This document shows, one piece after another, positions 1 through 9,679 of a DNA stretch of 64,000 bases; within the stretch, counting starts at the first letter, position 1; every line of letters begins with the position of its first letter. The notes under the pieces are model-generated. The model was given only the letters and a program-made list of their open reading frames with translations. It did not search any database and was not told the DNA's origin. Source of the DNA: Linnemannia hyalina (Eukaryota; Mortierellomycota; Mortierellomycetes; Mortierellales; Mortierellaceae); the NCBI GenBank assembly GCA_019671135.1, contig JAHRHY010000013.1:1488001-1552000 (forward strand). The letters run 5' to 3'. The translations under genes and the position numbers were made by a program.

Positions 1-562
1 CCGAGCTGACGGGGGGTGTGCTTTGTGCTGTCCGCTCGGTGCAGCTTGTAGATCTCTTCCTTTGCAGCGTTCGAAATAGGTGGCGTCGGCTTGAACAATG
101 GGTTCATTGGGAACGGCTAATTCATAATAAGAGCAGACAACTTATTGTATCAGTATACAATGCGTTTTTCTGTTTTCCTGTTCTGTGGTGTTCAAATATC
201 TTCCGGGATTATAGCATAGATCGCGTGAGAGAATATTGTTCCAGAAAATAAAAACGTACAGTCTCGCCGATGTAGTTGGGTCCAGAGAAGGAAGGAGTTG
301 CAAAGCGAGCACCTTCGGTGCGGAGCCACTTGTTGAAGTTTCTCCGTCTGAAGGGAAGCTTCTGCTCGACAGGAGCCACGGCCTCTGCCTCGGCCTCAGC
401 AGCAGCAGCAGGAGTAGTGGCGTCTGTTGATTCCTTGGAGTCGGTGAATTGGGCGCGGGAGGAGTGGAAGAGTCTGTGTGAGGAGATGGCGGATGCGCCT
501 GTGAGAGGAGCTCTGAGTGCGCTGGCAGACCACAGTGCCTTGACGGAGAGCGAAGCAGCCAT
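1..562 (-). CDS. mS45: Mitochondrial small-subunit ribosomal protein mS45 (Bot1 family), 5' part
   Basis: The ATG is at 562 on the minus strand. Exon 1 runs 562-260, a GT-AG intron covers 259-117, and exon 2 starts at 116 and leaves the window at base 1. The first residues are rich in Ala, Ser and Arg (a likely mitochondrial presequence), followed by an acidic, alanine-rich linker. The recognisable part is RRRNFNKWLRTEGARF, then GPNYIGET joined across the intron to PFPMNPLFKPTPPIS. This W-L-x-x-x-G-A-x-F and N-Y pattern, followed by a proline-rich P-L-F-K-P segment, is typical of the eukaryotic mitochondrial regulator (Bot1/mS45) family of the mitoribosome small subunit. The junction keeps phase 0 and restores the family motif exactly, which supports the splice. 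The C-terminal half lies outside the window. Family assignment is from memory of the motif. Confidence 0.8.
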
Positions 563-1095
563 GGTTTGGTGAATGTGAAGAGAAAGGAGTGAGGAGCGGT
601 GGAGTTCAATGCAATCGTCAAAAGTGAGGGGCAGGGCAACACAACCTCCGGTTGTTGTCTCTCTAGTTGAAGCTAAGCCGCACAAAACAAGGATTCGATC
701 TCTTCCTTGGCTCTTGATCAGAGGATTTAATTATGCGATGAAGAGTAATACCTGGCGTGACTAGCCGAATTTTGGCCTTTCTGGTGTTGCTACGCCTGGC
801 GCTGCTCAGCCCAATTCACTTTACACGTGACTGATTGGTAATGAGCTTGAGAAAAAGAAAAAACAGTGCAGGATAAAATGGACGCTCGTCTCCATCTCTC
901 CTCTTGCCTCCACACATCACTTCCGCTCCACGCCAGTTACCATACATCCCTCTGTCGGTAGCGCATCAACAAAGGACTCTTCAGGACACCTCAGGGCACA
1001 CACTTAATACACACTTACTTAGGACATATAAGTCGTGCATACTCAGGACAAGAACAGATCACACACACCAACCAATCACATAACATACATCAACC
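563..1095. promoter_or_regulatory. Divergent promoter region between mS45 and CWC24
   Basis: This 533-bp stretch separates two divergently transcribed housekeeping genes. No coding frame is convincing here. The last 150 bases before the CWC24 start are rich in C and A (repeated cacac and accaacc), typical of a fungal 5' leader. No clear TATA box was found. Confidence 0.5.
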
Positions 1096-2659
1096 ATGGC
1101 AGACTCATCACCAACAACAACGACAACAGCAACACCTAACGTCCCCTTCTTCAAGAAGCGTGCACCCAAAAACGTTCGCAAGCGCAATCTCTCCGACGAC
1201 GAAGACACTCATACCTCCACTGCCTCAGAACCCTCAAACCTCAACCACACCTCCCTCTCCTCAGTCTCCAAGAAACGCAACGCCAAACGAGGACCTCAAA
1301 CATCCCACGCTGACATCCTCCAGTCTTCCTCCACCAGCAGTGCCAACCGTCTAGCTTCAAAAGACGAAGATACCGACAAGACTGTCGGCGTTGCATACAA
1401 GGCAACGTTGGAGGGCAATATCCGGCTTGACGATGCGACCAGGACACAGGAGATTGATACTGCCCATGACCGGGATGCGCAGGCCGTGATTGATCGTCAT
1501 ATGAGGGCTGTCGAGAATGGGCTTGATGAATCGACCGGGGACGATGGGCTCTATAAGGGTATGGCTGGATACAAGTCGCATATTCAGAAAGGAGAAGTCT
1601 CCAACTCCAAAATCAGGTATGTTCCTTCGACTTGTTGATGTTTTCGCTGCAAATCGCAATTAATTACCGGAAATGGAGTGTATGACAAGCCTGCATCAGA
1701 AAGAAGGAGAGGAATTCGTTATTCATGGCCTACTCTAGAATATTTTTTTGCGGCAGGAGTGAAAATATGCAGGACTTGATGAAAAGAAGCTGAGGAAATA
1801 TGTATCAGTATTTCACCTTGAAACACCTTTGGGCAGGTTTGGACATGCAACGGATCACTAATCACTGCCTCTCCTTTTGCCATCTTATATCTTTCGTTAA
1901 TAGAGTGGGACCAATGCGCGCATCAGCTAACATCCGTGTGACAAACAGATTCGACTACCAGCCAGACATTTGCAAGGATTACAAAGAGACCGGATTCTGT
2001 GGTTATGGTGACTCATGTATCTACATGCACGACCGTGGTGACTACAAGGCTGGATGGCAATTGGATCAGGAATGGGAGGCTGAACAACGAGCCAAGAAGG
2101 CTGCCCTGATCGAAGGTCTGGATCCCGAGGCTGAGAGTTCCAGTGATGACGACGATGATGTCCCATTTGCCTGTCTCTTATGCCGTGAACCCTTCATCCA
2201 CCCTGTCGTCACCAAGTACGTATTTCTCTTACTTCTGTTTTGTAGAAGGTCATGCTATTTCCAATTTTTTCAGCGCTGAACTCGACCAACGTACTGACAT
2301 GTCCTCAATTTGCCTGCATGAATGGAATTAGGTGCAACCACTACTTCTGCGAAAAGTGCGCATTGAAGAGGTACGCCAAGACGCCCAAATGTGCAGCCTG
2401 TCAGACACCCACCGGAGGACTCTTCAACTCCGTTCCCAAGGACTTCTTGAAAAAAGTTGCTGAGCGGAAAGCCAAGATTGAGGATGCTGCGCGGAGGCGT
2501 GCCGAGGATGATGCTGCCAACTCTGCTGCAACTGGTGGTGCAGGTGGTCAGGGTGAAGAGGAGGGTGACTCTGGAATGGTCGAGGATCTTAGTGTTGTCG
2601 GCATGGGCGGTGCTCCTATTGGCGCCAGCGATGATAATGATGATGATGACAGCGACTAG
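1096..2659 (+). CDS. CWC24: Pre-mRNA splicing factor Cwc24 / RNF113-like (CCCH + RING)
   Basis: Three exons fit: 1096-1616, 1904-2215 and 2332-2659, giving 386 residues. The introns (287 and 116 bp) begin GTATGT and GTACGT, end in AG, and keep phase. The N-terminal 170 residues are low-complexity and basic ([14 protein letters not shown]). A C-x8-C-x5-C-x3-H finger starts near residue 197 ([16 protein letters not shown]), and a C3HC4 RING starts at 264 (CLLCREPF, then CNHYFCEKC and CAACQ). The order basic N-terminus, CCCH, RING and the phrase [16 protein letters not shown] are diagnostic of Cwc24/RNF113, a component of the activated spliceosome with a ubiquitin-ligase-type RING. The tail is acidic and ends in a run of Asp. 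Both zinc fingers become complete only after splicing, which supports the model. Nothing looks damaged. Confidence 0.93.
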
Positions 2660-2693
2660 AGTTGCTGTAAACCAATAAATGGAATAGCATTCG

Positions 2694-2747
2694 ACATTAT
2701 TTTTTGTTCGTACATTATTTTTTGTTCGTACATTATTTTTTGTTCGT
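2694..2747. repeat. Three perfect 18-bp tandem repeats after CWC24
   Basis: The unit acattattttttgttcgt occurs three times in a row at 2694, 2712 and 2730, starting 34 bases after the CWC24 stop codon. It lies in the likely 3' UTR or terminator region. Confidence 0.95.
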
Positions 2748-3009
2748 ATCATTCACAGGAAGCAGTCTCATTGCGATTAGCCCAACTTCAACACCAACTA
2801 GACATGACCTCGACGGGAGAGCTTCGCCCATTCTATTTTCTTCGCCTCCGTGGAAGATGAAGGTTTTAGTTACTGATTGATTTTTTTGTTTCTTTTCCCT
2901 GCCTTTGAATAACTGTTTTGGTGGCGCATCATTACGATTGAAAAATAAAAAGATGTTATGTAGAAAAGAGTATTTACTGTATATACGCAAGGGGGAAAAA
3001 GAGGAAAGT

Positions 3010-3369
3010 TGGTATGATGGCTTGTCCAGGACACAGACAGTAGCGCCGTTGGTGCTGTAGAAACTAGTCTAGGGACCAACGGAGGAACCAGTAAATGGGA
3101 CGACAATAGTCGACCTTTTTAATGTGGTAAGAAATGTATCCGTGGCAGGTTCCAGTATGCTCGGCGTCGGTAAGGACATAGGTGCCATGGGTATTCACAT
3201 TAAAGAACGCCAAGACTTCTTTCAGGACTCCCTTCTTACAGTTGATCTGGGCGCTGAAACCAAAGGAAGTTCTGAGAGATTCGTGCAAATCGTCAAGATC
3301 GGCGGGCTTACCGGGGTGGAAACCGGCTACAGCAATTGGGATGTACCGTCTGCGCAAGGTGTGAACAGA
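3010..3369 (-). pseudogene. RNase T2 relic (C-terminal half)
   Basis: Read on the minus strand, 3369-3080 encodes LRRRYIPIAVAGFHPGKP and then FGFSAQINCKKGVLKEV, closely matching the C-terminal catalytic half of the intact RNase T2 at 26385-27437 ([37 protein letters not shown]). It ends in a premature stop. After a frame change, bases 3057-3013 read STNGATVCV, matching the chitin-binding-like tail of the intact copy ([13 protein letters not shown]). The catalytic HGLWP and HEWSKHG segments are absent and the Ser/Thr linker is deleted. It is a truncated, frameshifted paralogue that cannot make an active nuclease. Similarity was judged by eye. Confidence 0.8.
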
Positions 3370-3379
3370 TTCTGACCCT

Positions 3380-4330
3380 ATATACTAATAAAATATTAAA
3401 AATAAACACCTCTCTCCTCCCTTCAACTTTTCTTTTTTTTTCTTTATGACCTATCATCCCCAACCAGTACAACCAGATAGCATGACTGACATGCAACTTG
3501 CCACCGAGTTCATGGCATCCTAATACAAGACTTGGCTGTCGTTAAATAGACCCCGATGTAACAGAGCGCTACAGTCAAGACGCCTATCTGACCTATGACT
3601 GGAAACATGTGAATCAACAACCAAGTCACTATCCACATCCCACTCCACACTTTCTTATCTCCCATTATGTTTTTCAGTCAGTCTAGGGCAGTGATAGCGA
3701 TTTTCTGATTGCCGAGAATAGCACGGTCAAGCTTGGTGCCGATCTTATCACAACCTTTTCCAACGCCATCATCTCGAGGTGCACCGGTTCAGACTTTTAT
3801 ATTCCAAACCAAATCTTGATCACACGTCGTGAGTCCTTGATGATGCTTGCACTGTGACCCTGGTGCTTTGCTAGTGAATCCTTTCCACCTCTTTTCATCT
3901 TATTCATTTCCTTTTTTCCTGCCCTCGTTTTTTATATCTTGGCGCGTACTCATTGATCGCATCTTCTCATTTCTTTTAGTACTTTCTTTTCCACTTTCAG
4001 CGCTGGGGAATTTTCTTTGTATGTATCACAAGGGGAGGGGGAAATAAATAAAAAAGGCCGACCTAACCTTGCAAGCATAAATACTCCTCACCTACCCTCT
4101 CGTTTCTTCCTTCCTCTTCTCCTCTTTTTGCCCTTTTTGCCCTCACCACACCCGTCGACTCTCTTCTCTTTTTCTCTTTCTCTCCCTCTTTCTCTCTTTC
4201 TCTCTTTCTCCTCTCAAAACATGTCTATGCTAATGTCGCCTGCGTTGCCAGTTGAGTAATTGCAGGTTGAAGAATATGCAAAATATGTACTTTGTGATGT
4301 CAATCGTCTTAGCGGCCACCCTAGATGAGA
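3380..4330. other. Gene-free stretch, pyrimidine-rich towards its end
   Basis: No supported gene was found in this 950-bp stretch. Short frames near 3850-4260 come from a C/T-rich tract (about 4080-4220, dominated by tctttctc) and look like low-complexity reading, not protein. Confidence 0.5.
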
Positions 4331-4529
4331 TCATGAGGTCAATGAGATTCTCGTAGTGAACCATGGTTTACTATAGACCTGAGAGTCTACGAGTTGGTGC
4401 ATGAGCTCCAGGAGGACACTGTCTAAATTACAAGAGGATTTGTTCGACTTGGAGCTACAGTCAAGACCGGCGCCTTGCAGCACAGATAGTACATTTGTCA
4501 GCCCCCCGGCCTCCACCTTAACAATGAGA

Positions 4530-4785
4530 GAGAGAGAGAGAGTTTCGCACATTCCAGAGATTAGAGGCTTATGTGGTCAGTCAAATGGAGGTCGTGGATT
4601 GAACGTTTCGCTAAAATCGCTCATCATAGACCGTTCAAACACACCGGACTGCTTCCTTGAAGTACGGATCCATGGGGACTAAATAGTTCGCCACAGCCTT
4701 GGAAACGAAAGGCTCGTTCAGCGTGACCACGAAAGATCTTAATCCGACCAAATGTGCGCTCTACCAACTAAGGCTCTGCATGTTT
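4530..4785 (-). pseudogene. Crinkler (CRN) relic, fragment of the region before the nuclease domain
   Basis: The minus strand holds two blocks similar to the open CRN just downstream in the same orientation. Block one (about 4620-4531) reads MSDFSETF and, after a stop codon, PHKPL, matching MLSVFIETF and WPHEPS of the CRN at residues 570-592; a Trp codon has become TGA. Block two (about 4785-4663) reads LVERTFGRIKI, then after a frameshift LNEPFVSKAVANY, matching LVERSLGRIKI and LDEPFVLKAAENF (residues 506-538). About 50 intervening residues are lost. It is a tandem, broken paralogue. Sequence from 4331 to 4530 may be further degraded tail, but I cannot align it. Confidence 0.75.
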
Positions 4786-4963
4786 GAGCACAAACTGTCT
4801 ACTCCAAAGAGAAGGTTACAAACCCCTACCACCCCGCCCTTTAGCAAATTAAACAAGAGACATGCCGTCCCGGTTGGGGTGCAATTTATCCAATTTATTC
4901 AGCTATGTACGACATGGAAATGCTTGATGTCCTGCAACTTGGAGAGTCAGACGGCGATAAACA

Positions 4964-7396
4964 CTACATCTTTCTCCTCTTAAAGCTTTTCGCTCTCAGA
5001 CTGGTCACTGCACGTTGCTTCAGGGGAGCTTTGATCATGTTGAGGAAGTCAATGTGACTCTGCGGGAAGATCTTGCCAATGTTGTCTTTGTCAATTATGA
5101 CTGTGACCTGTTTCAGACACTTGTGCTTGGGGTCAGGTCGGGGACGAATATCGCACACGGAGTCAGGTCGAGGACGCAGATTGTACGCGGGGTTAGGTCG
5201 AGGACGCAAATTGGTCACCACTTTCGCCGGGTACGCAATGATCATGCTGATGTATGTGTTGTCCGTGGGGCAGAGGCTAACGAGGTTCTTCACCTGGGCC
5301 TCAATCGCAGGAGCAGACACCGCCTTGAAGACTGTCTTGGCAGCTGGTTTTGCCATTGCCAGGCGCAGTTTGAGCTGAACAAAGACTGGGAACAATTGCT
5401 CATTGACCCGAATGTAGAAAACGATGTCAGGGCCCAAAGGATTGTCATTGGGGAAGAAGAACGGAGGGACGGCGCAGCCATTACGCATCGAGGCGTTGTG
5501 GACGTGGGCATGCATGAAGCTTTTCATCGAGATGTACTGGTGAGAGATCCCGCGCTGGAATCCCTGTTCGTCCAGACCGACAATCACAGCAGTTCCGGCG
5601 AGTTTCGCACTCTGTGAGAGAATCGAAGGTTCATGTGGCCAATCCGATAGGGTGCCAGTTTTGAAAGTCTCAATAAAGACGCTCAGCATCAAGAGTTTCC
5701 ATGCCTCTGCGTGCCCTTCAGTATTGTTCCACATCATGGCCAACAATTTCGTGGTGTACGTAAAGCCAGGATCTCGTATCTTGAAGAAGTTCTCGGCAGC
5801 CTTCAGCACGAACGGCTCATCGAGAACCGTCCTCGCAACCCCACCAATAATCTTGATACGGCCTAAAGAACGTTCCACCAACTCTGGCTCCGCCTTCATA
5901 AGGACCAGTCTGTCATTTCCAAACACGTACCGTTGAAAGAGGAGTCGGCTCAGCACCTCTTTCACGTTTCGAAGTTCCCCGAACGTCGACATATTCACAT
6001 GGCACTTGTAATCAAGGTGTCTGATCTCATTGCAGATATTCCCTTGCACCGAACGGAAGTCGTACGACACCAGTCTCGCCTCCGTGTCATCCACCGCATC
6101 CTTCCAGCCGCCAGGTTCGCCACTCGCAATAATCCTCTCAACCACGGTCACAATTGGTCGAAAACGACCGACAAGCCTTTCCATCATCATGTCGATGGCC
6201 TCTGATGGCAGGAGCCTGTCCAATGCTTGTTTAGCATCATCTGTTGGCAACAGGTCTCGCAGGCCGGCCACGTAGGCCTCGATAGATTCACGTCCAGTCC
6301 AGCCAGGGAACTCCATGTGCTCAAATCCGTCCAGATTGCCAGTGAGGGGTCCTGTTGCCTTGTTGACCGATCCAGAGCTTCGCGCCCAGTCCAGCGTGTA
6401 CATGCTGAGCCCAGTACCACATGTGATGAGTGTAAGGTGGTCCTCCCCAACACTCCGAAATCCGTGCAAAACAGGAGATAATAGTGGACGACTAGGTTTC
6501 TCTGGAGACATCGATTCGAAGCGCCCATTATTCGTATCGCCCAGGATCTGTGCCTCATCGTGGACGACCATTAGCTTGTCCCTCTCCTGAAATGCGGGAA
6601 GGCCTCCATGATTTCCATGTTGGACGAGGAGGTGTTTTGTCGCCTGGAGTTCTTCTTGGACAACCGTCATGAGATCCAGCTCCGTTAAGGACGTCTGGTC
6701 CCGTGGGAGGAGCGGGAGAAACTTCCGGAATAACTGGCCAAAAACGTCGTTGTTGAATACGTGAGGACAGGTCTGGAGGATAGTCCATCTTGCGCTGGTA
6801 AATGCCTGTCCAGCATCCGGAATCGTCAAGCAGTACTGGAGGGTCATAAGCCGAGTGAGGAAGATCAGGTATGTCACCGTTCTTGCTTGACGGTTATTGG
6901 CTTCTCGATCCTCCTGCAGACGCAACTCCATGTGACCTATCAGCGTGGTAATGTCGTCCGACCCCAAGTCGTCCCCAGCAGCGTTGAAATAGAAACCCCA
7001 GCGCCGTGACAGTAGTTCGATCATGCCGCGAGTTTTCCCGCATCCGCTGACGCCGAAAATTGGTACGGTGGAGGTGGAGCATCTTTCGATGAACTTCAAA
7101 ATGGCGCCCGATGTGGGATACCGGGACTGTGTGTCGTTCGAAGAGGGGTCAGGTAGACCCGAAAAGAGTAGACTCGGGTGCGTGTCAGCAGGTCGGCCCT
7201 TCCTGCGAAGCCAGACGATCGGTAAACCAGAGACGGCTCCTGTTGTGAGCGGTAGGTTCTCCTGGCCTTGCACAAAGAGGTCGAGAAACTTGGTGACATC
7301 TGATCCAGGTGCGAAGAACTTGTCGGTGATTCTTTTGATGTCCGCTTTGAGGCCGCCTAGGTTAAGGCGGTCTTCGGTTGGGGTACTGTGAAGCAT
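4964..7396 (-). CDS. Crinkler-type protein: P-loop NTPase + PD-(D/E)XK nuclease, N-terminal domain missing
   Basis: The frame is open for 810 codons. From about residue 14 it follows the CRN plan. A linker reads GLKADIKRITDKFF and LTTGAVSGLPIVWLR. A P-loop NTPase has Walker A GVSGCGKT (115-122) and a Walker B-like LMVVHDE (275-281). An all-helical stretch follows, then a restriction-endonuclease-like core: GPDIVF (Asp657) and FVQLKL (Gln674, Lys676), the D...(E/Q)xK signature. After this come three RPRP repeats (about 730-770) and a basic tail (FKRRKM) that may act as a nuclear signal. CRNs usually start with a ubiquitin-like header. Here the first 13 residues (MLHSTPTEDRLNL) lie where the neighbouring relic has an intron, and CTTAACCTAG matches its 3' splice site, so the present ATG probably lies in former intron sequence. 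The family is clear; activity and expression are unknown. Confidence 0.8.
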   Translation of the reverse strand: MLHSTPTEDRLNLGGLKADIKRITDKFFAPGSDVTKFLDLFVQGQENLPLTTGAVSGLPIVWLRRKGRPADTHPSLLFSGLPDPSSNDTQSRYPTSGAILKFIERCSTSTVPIFGVSGCGKTRGMIELLSRRWGFYFNAAGDDLGSDDITTLIGHMELRLQEDREANNRQARTVTYLIFLTRLMTLQYCLTIPDAGQAFTSARWTILQTCPHVFNNDVFGQLFRKFLPLLPRDQTSLTELDLMTVVQEELQATKHLLVQHGNHGGLPAFQERDKLMVVHDEAQILGDTNNGRFESMSPEKPSRPLLSPVLHGFRSVGEDHLTLITCGTGLSMYTLDWARSSGSVNKATGPLTGNLDGFEHMEFPGWTGRESIEAYVAGLRDLLPTDDAKQALDRLLPSEAIDMMMERLVGRFRPIVTVVERIIASGEPGGWKDAVDDTEARLVSYDFRSVQGNICNEIRHLDYKCHVNMSTFGELRNVKEVLSRLLFQRYVFGNDRLVLMKAEPELVERSLGRIKIIGGVARTVLDEPFVLKAAENFFKIRDPGFTYTTKLLAMMWNNTEGHAEAWKLLMLSVFIETFKTGTLSDWPHEPSILSQSAKLAGTAVIVGLDEQGFQRGISHQYISMKSFMHAHVHNASMRNGCAVPPFFFPNDNPLGPDIVFYIRVNEQLFPVFVQLKLRLAMAKPAAKTVFKAVSAPAIEAQVKNLVSLCPTDNTYISMIIAYPAKVVTNLRPRPNPAYNLRPRPDSVCDIRPRPDPKHKCLKQVTVIIDKDNIGKIFPQSHIDFLNMIKAPLKQRAVTSLRAKSFKRRKM
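5130..5215 (-). repeat. Three tandem repeats encoding RPRP motifs in the CRN tail
   Basis: Three imperfect 30-33-bp direct repeats, built around ggtcgaggacgca on the plus strand, encode successive LRPRPNP, LRPRPDS and IRPRPDP units near the C-terminus of the CRN. The relic at 8580-8690 has two RPRP units, so the copy number differs between paralogues. Confidence 0.8.
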
Positions 7397-7403
7397 TGGT
7401 GAA

Positions 7404-7600
7404 AGTGAGGGTTGAGGAGAGAGGGCAAGGAGTGAAAGAAGAAAAAAATAGAAAGGAAAGGGGAAATGAGGATTGTAAAGAAAGTGAGGGTTGAGAGAGA
7501 GGGCAAGGAGTGAAAGAAGAAGAAAAAAAGGAGGAAGATGTGGGGTTAAAAGGAAAAGTAAGAAGGGGCGAAAAGGGCGTGGGAGAGGCGCAAAGGCAAG
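7404..7600. repeat. Purine-rich repeat between head-to-head CRN copies
   Basis: A unit of about 45 bp that begins gtgagggttg and contains gggcaaggagtgaaagaag occurs at 7404-7449 and again at 7484-7529. It fills most of the 260-bp gap between the start of the open CRN (minus) and the header of the CRN relic (plus). No coding potential was seen. Confidence 0.8.
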
Positions 7601-7649
7601 TCAAAATTCATGTTCATTCTCGTTGCCACTCCTGTTGTTGTTCATCGCT

Positions 7650-8855
7650 ACGTCATCTATCTTCCACTTTGTTTTTCTTTTGTTCTGGTGAACTTGTATC
7701 GCGTACATTCATGCTCGAGAACATTCCATTGTCGAATGACGTTGACGACCTCAAAGACGCAATCGTACGCAGGAAATCCAACGAGTTCTGCAATGTTAAT
7801 GCAAACAATCTCACCTTCTGTCGTGTCTCCATTCATGACGACGGAACCATTCGCGACAAGACGGAGCTGAACAACCCTAGAGCACTCCTTTCCACGCTGT
7901 TTGCCGCGAGTCCCGACTACAACACCTACATCATCGTCCAGCGACCTACTCCAGGCTACTGAACGCGCTTTGCTCTTATTCATACCTTGCGCATGAGCTT
8001 GTTCCTCTTGCTAACCTCAATTCGCGCGTCCTATTGCACTAACATAGTTCTTAAACCTGTCCCAGCTCGCGGTTCCATTCCTCTCTCGGATGAGCGTCCT
8101 GGTATTCCGCTATCTGGTGAGTACAATCAAATCACCTTTGCACGCATCGCAATGAACATTCTGTGTCTAATGCCCGTTCCCTTTTTTTATTCTAATCAGG
8201 TGACCTCGGTGCTGACATCGAAAGGATCGCAAACAAGTTTCTTGAACGATTTGTGCAAGGTCATGAACAGCTTCAGCTTACTACTGGGATAGTGCCTGGT
8301 TTGCCAAGAGTGTGGCTTCGGAAACATCCACAGTGAGATGATGCACGACCTAGTCTGCTCTTTTTCATTTACCTGACCCCTCTTCAAGCAGTGATCCGTC
8401 GAAGGGACTCGCGTCGGACGGGATTATCCCCGTCTTTGTGTAGCTTCAAATTCCGCAAAGTGTTTACGAAAGATGATTCAAATCGTGCTCTGGAGTCTGT
8501 CTTCAAACAAAAAGTCAAAGAGCATGTGAAGGACTTCGAGGAGTACTGTTCCGCCAATGTCTAAGTCAGCGTGATTATTGCGTACCCTGCCAAAATGATA
8601 GCTTCAATGCGTCCACGACCTGCTATCGACTTCGAAGCTATTACTGCCAGACATGCTTTCCTGCGTCCAAGACCAAGGAGGAACTTCCACGACAACGATC
8701 TGCAGCAGGTGACGATCAGGGTCGACCAATGCAACTTTGCCATGACTTTTCCAAAGAGCCATATCGACTTCATGGATGGGATTAAAACTCCGGTGAAGCG
8801 ACCCGCCGTAGACAAACAGGAACAGGACGACCCCAAGAAGACAAAAATGGTCTAA
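7650..8855 (+). pseudogene. Crinkler relic keeping the ubiquitin-like header and nuclease tail, middle deleted
   Basis: Bases 7650-7959 encode a CRN N-terminal ubiquitin-like domain (GELVSRTFMLENIPLS, DVDDLKDAIVRRK, then LTFCRVSI, DKTELNNP and YIIVQRPTP), ending in a stop; no suitable ATG precedes it. A spacer reads RGSIPLSDERPGIPLSG. A GTGAGT...CAG intron (about 8117-8200) follows, then DLGADIERIANKF and LTTGIVPGLPRVWLRKHP, the same linker as in the open CRN. The whole NTPase and helical region is missing. After a second intron-like gap come a nuclease strand (IIPVFV, stop, frameshift), SVIIAYPAK and two RPRP units, then a lysine-rich end at 8855. Stops at the V-[Q]-L strand and at about 8562 confirm decay. 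It preserves the exon layout that the open copy has lost. Confidence 0.85.
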
Positions 8856-9129
8856 TTTAACCAACCGTCTTTTGAAGTCCATAGCAGTGATATCAATCTA
8901 CTTCTACTATACAAGTACAAATACGAATCTTCTCCCTTCTCTCAGCAATGTGTCTCTTTCCCTCTCTTATTTTCTTTCTCGCATTGACCTTTTCTGACTC
9001 TTTTTTCATTATTTCTATGATATTCCTTCCCATACTCTCTCCATCTGCGCAAGGACCCATTTTTTTCTCCTTCCATCTTAGGCTCACTGGTAGTGGTATG
9101 GGTTAATTTCCTAATATAAAACTCAACAC
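8856..9129. other. Short intergenic stretch
   Basis: C/T-rich sequence between the CRN relic and the start of duplicated cassette A. No gene or recognised site was seen. Confidence 0.5.
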
Positions 9130-9679
9130 TGAAGTGATCTGATTGACTGGCGAAATGCGTTCAAAGGAGGAGACTGGTTAGAGGTATCCCCTCAGTGGTT
9201 TTGTCGACGAGAATAAAACATTACGCGTTCTTCCGACTCCTATCTGATCGCTGTGTTGGTTTGAGTGTTTATATTTTCTTTTTTTCTTTTTTTCTTTTTT
9301 CCAGTGCTCAAAGATCCAACGAACCTCGAGTCAGCCAATCATGTCTGTCGCCCTCCTCTGTGTTCGGATGCATCAACAAAAAACTCTCTCAGACTCCCAC
9401 GCCGACAGCCACAGCAATGATAGTAACAGAAACGGCAGCGACTGACAACAAACAACCCTCTCCCCATATCCACATCCAGAAAATAGAGTTACGGTAATGC
9501 TTTGACCTGCAAAGTTTACTTCTTTTTATGTTTTTAAAATCTAAGATTATGATCATCTAGGACTAAGGAGATGCTTTATCGACAGTCAGCCATTACTACG
9601 GCTCAACTTTTGTCCAGAATGCTCAATTCATTTTCTGAATGATGTTGACCTTGTGGTATGGTGCACACACATGTGAGAT

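Noticed and set aside
4735..4785. tRNA-like D-arm string (ttggtagagcgc) on the minus strand
   Set aside because: It lies in a CRN relic where the bases encode LVERTF. No T-loop or closing stem follows at the right distance.
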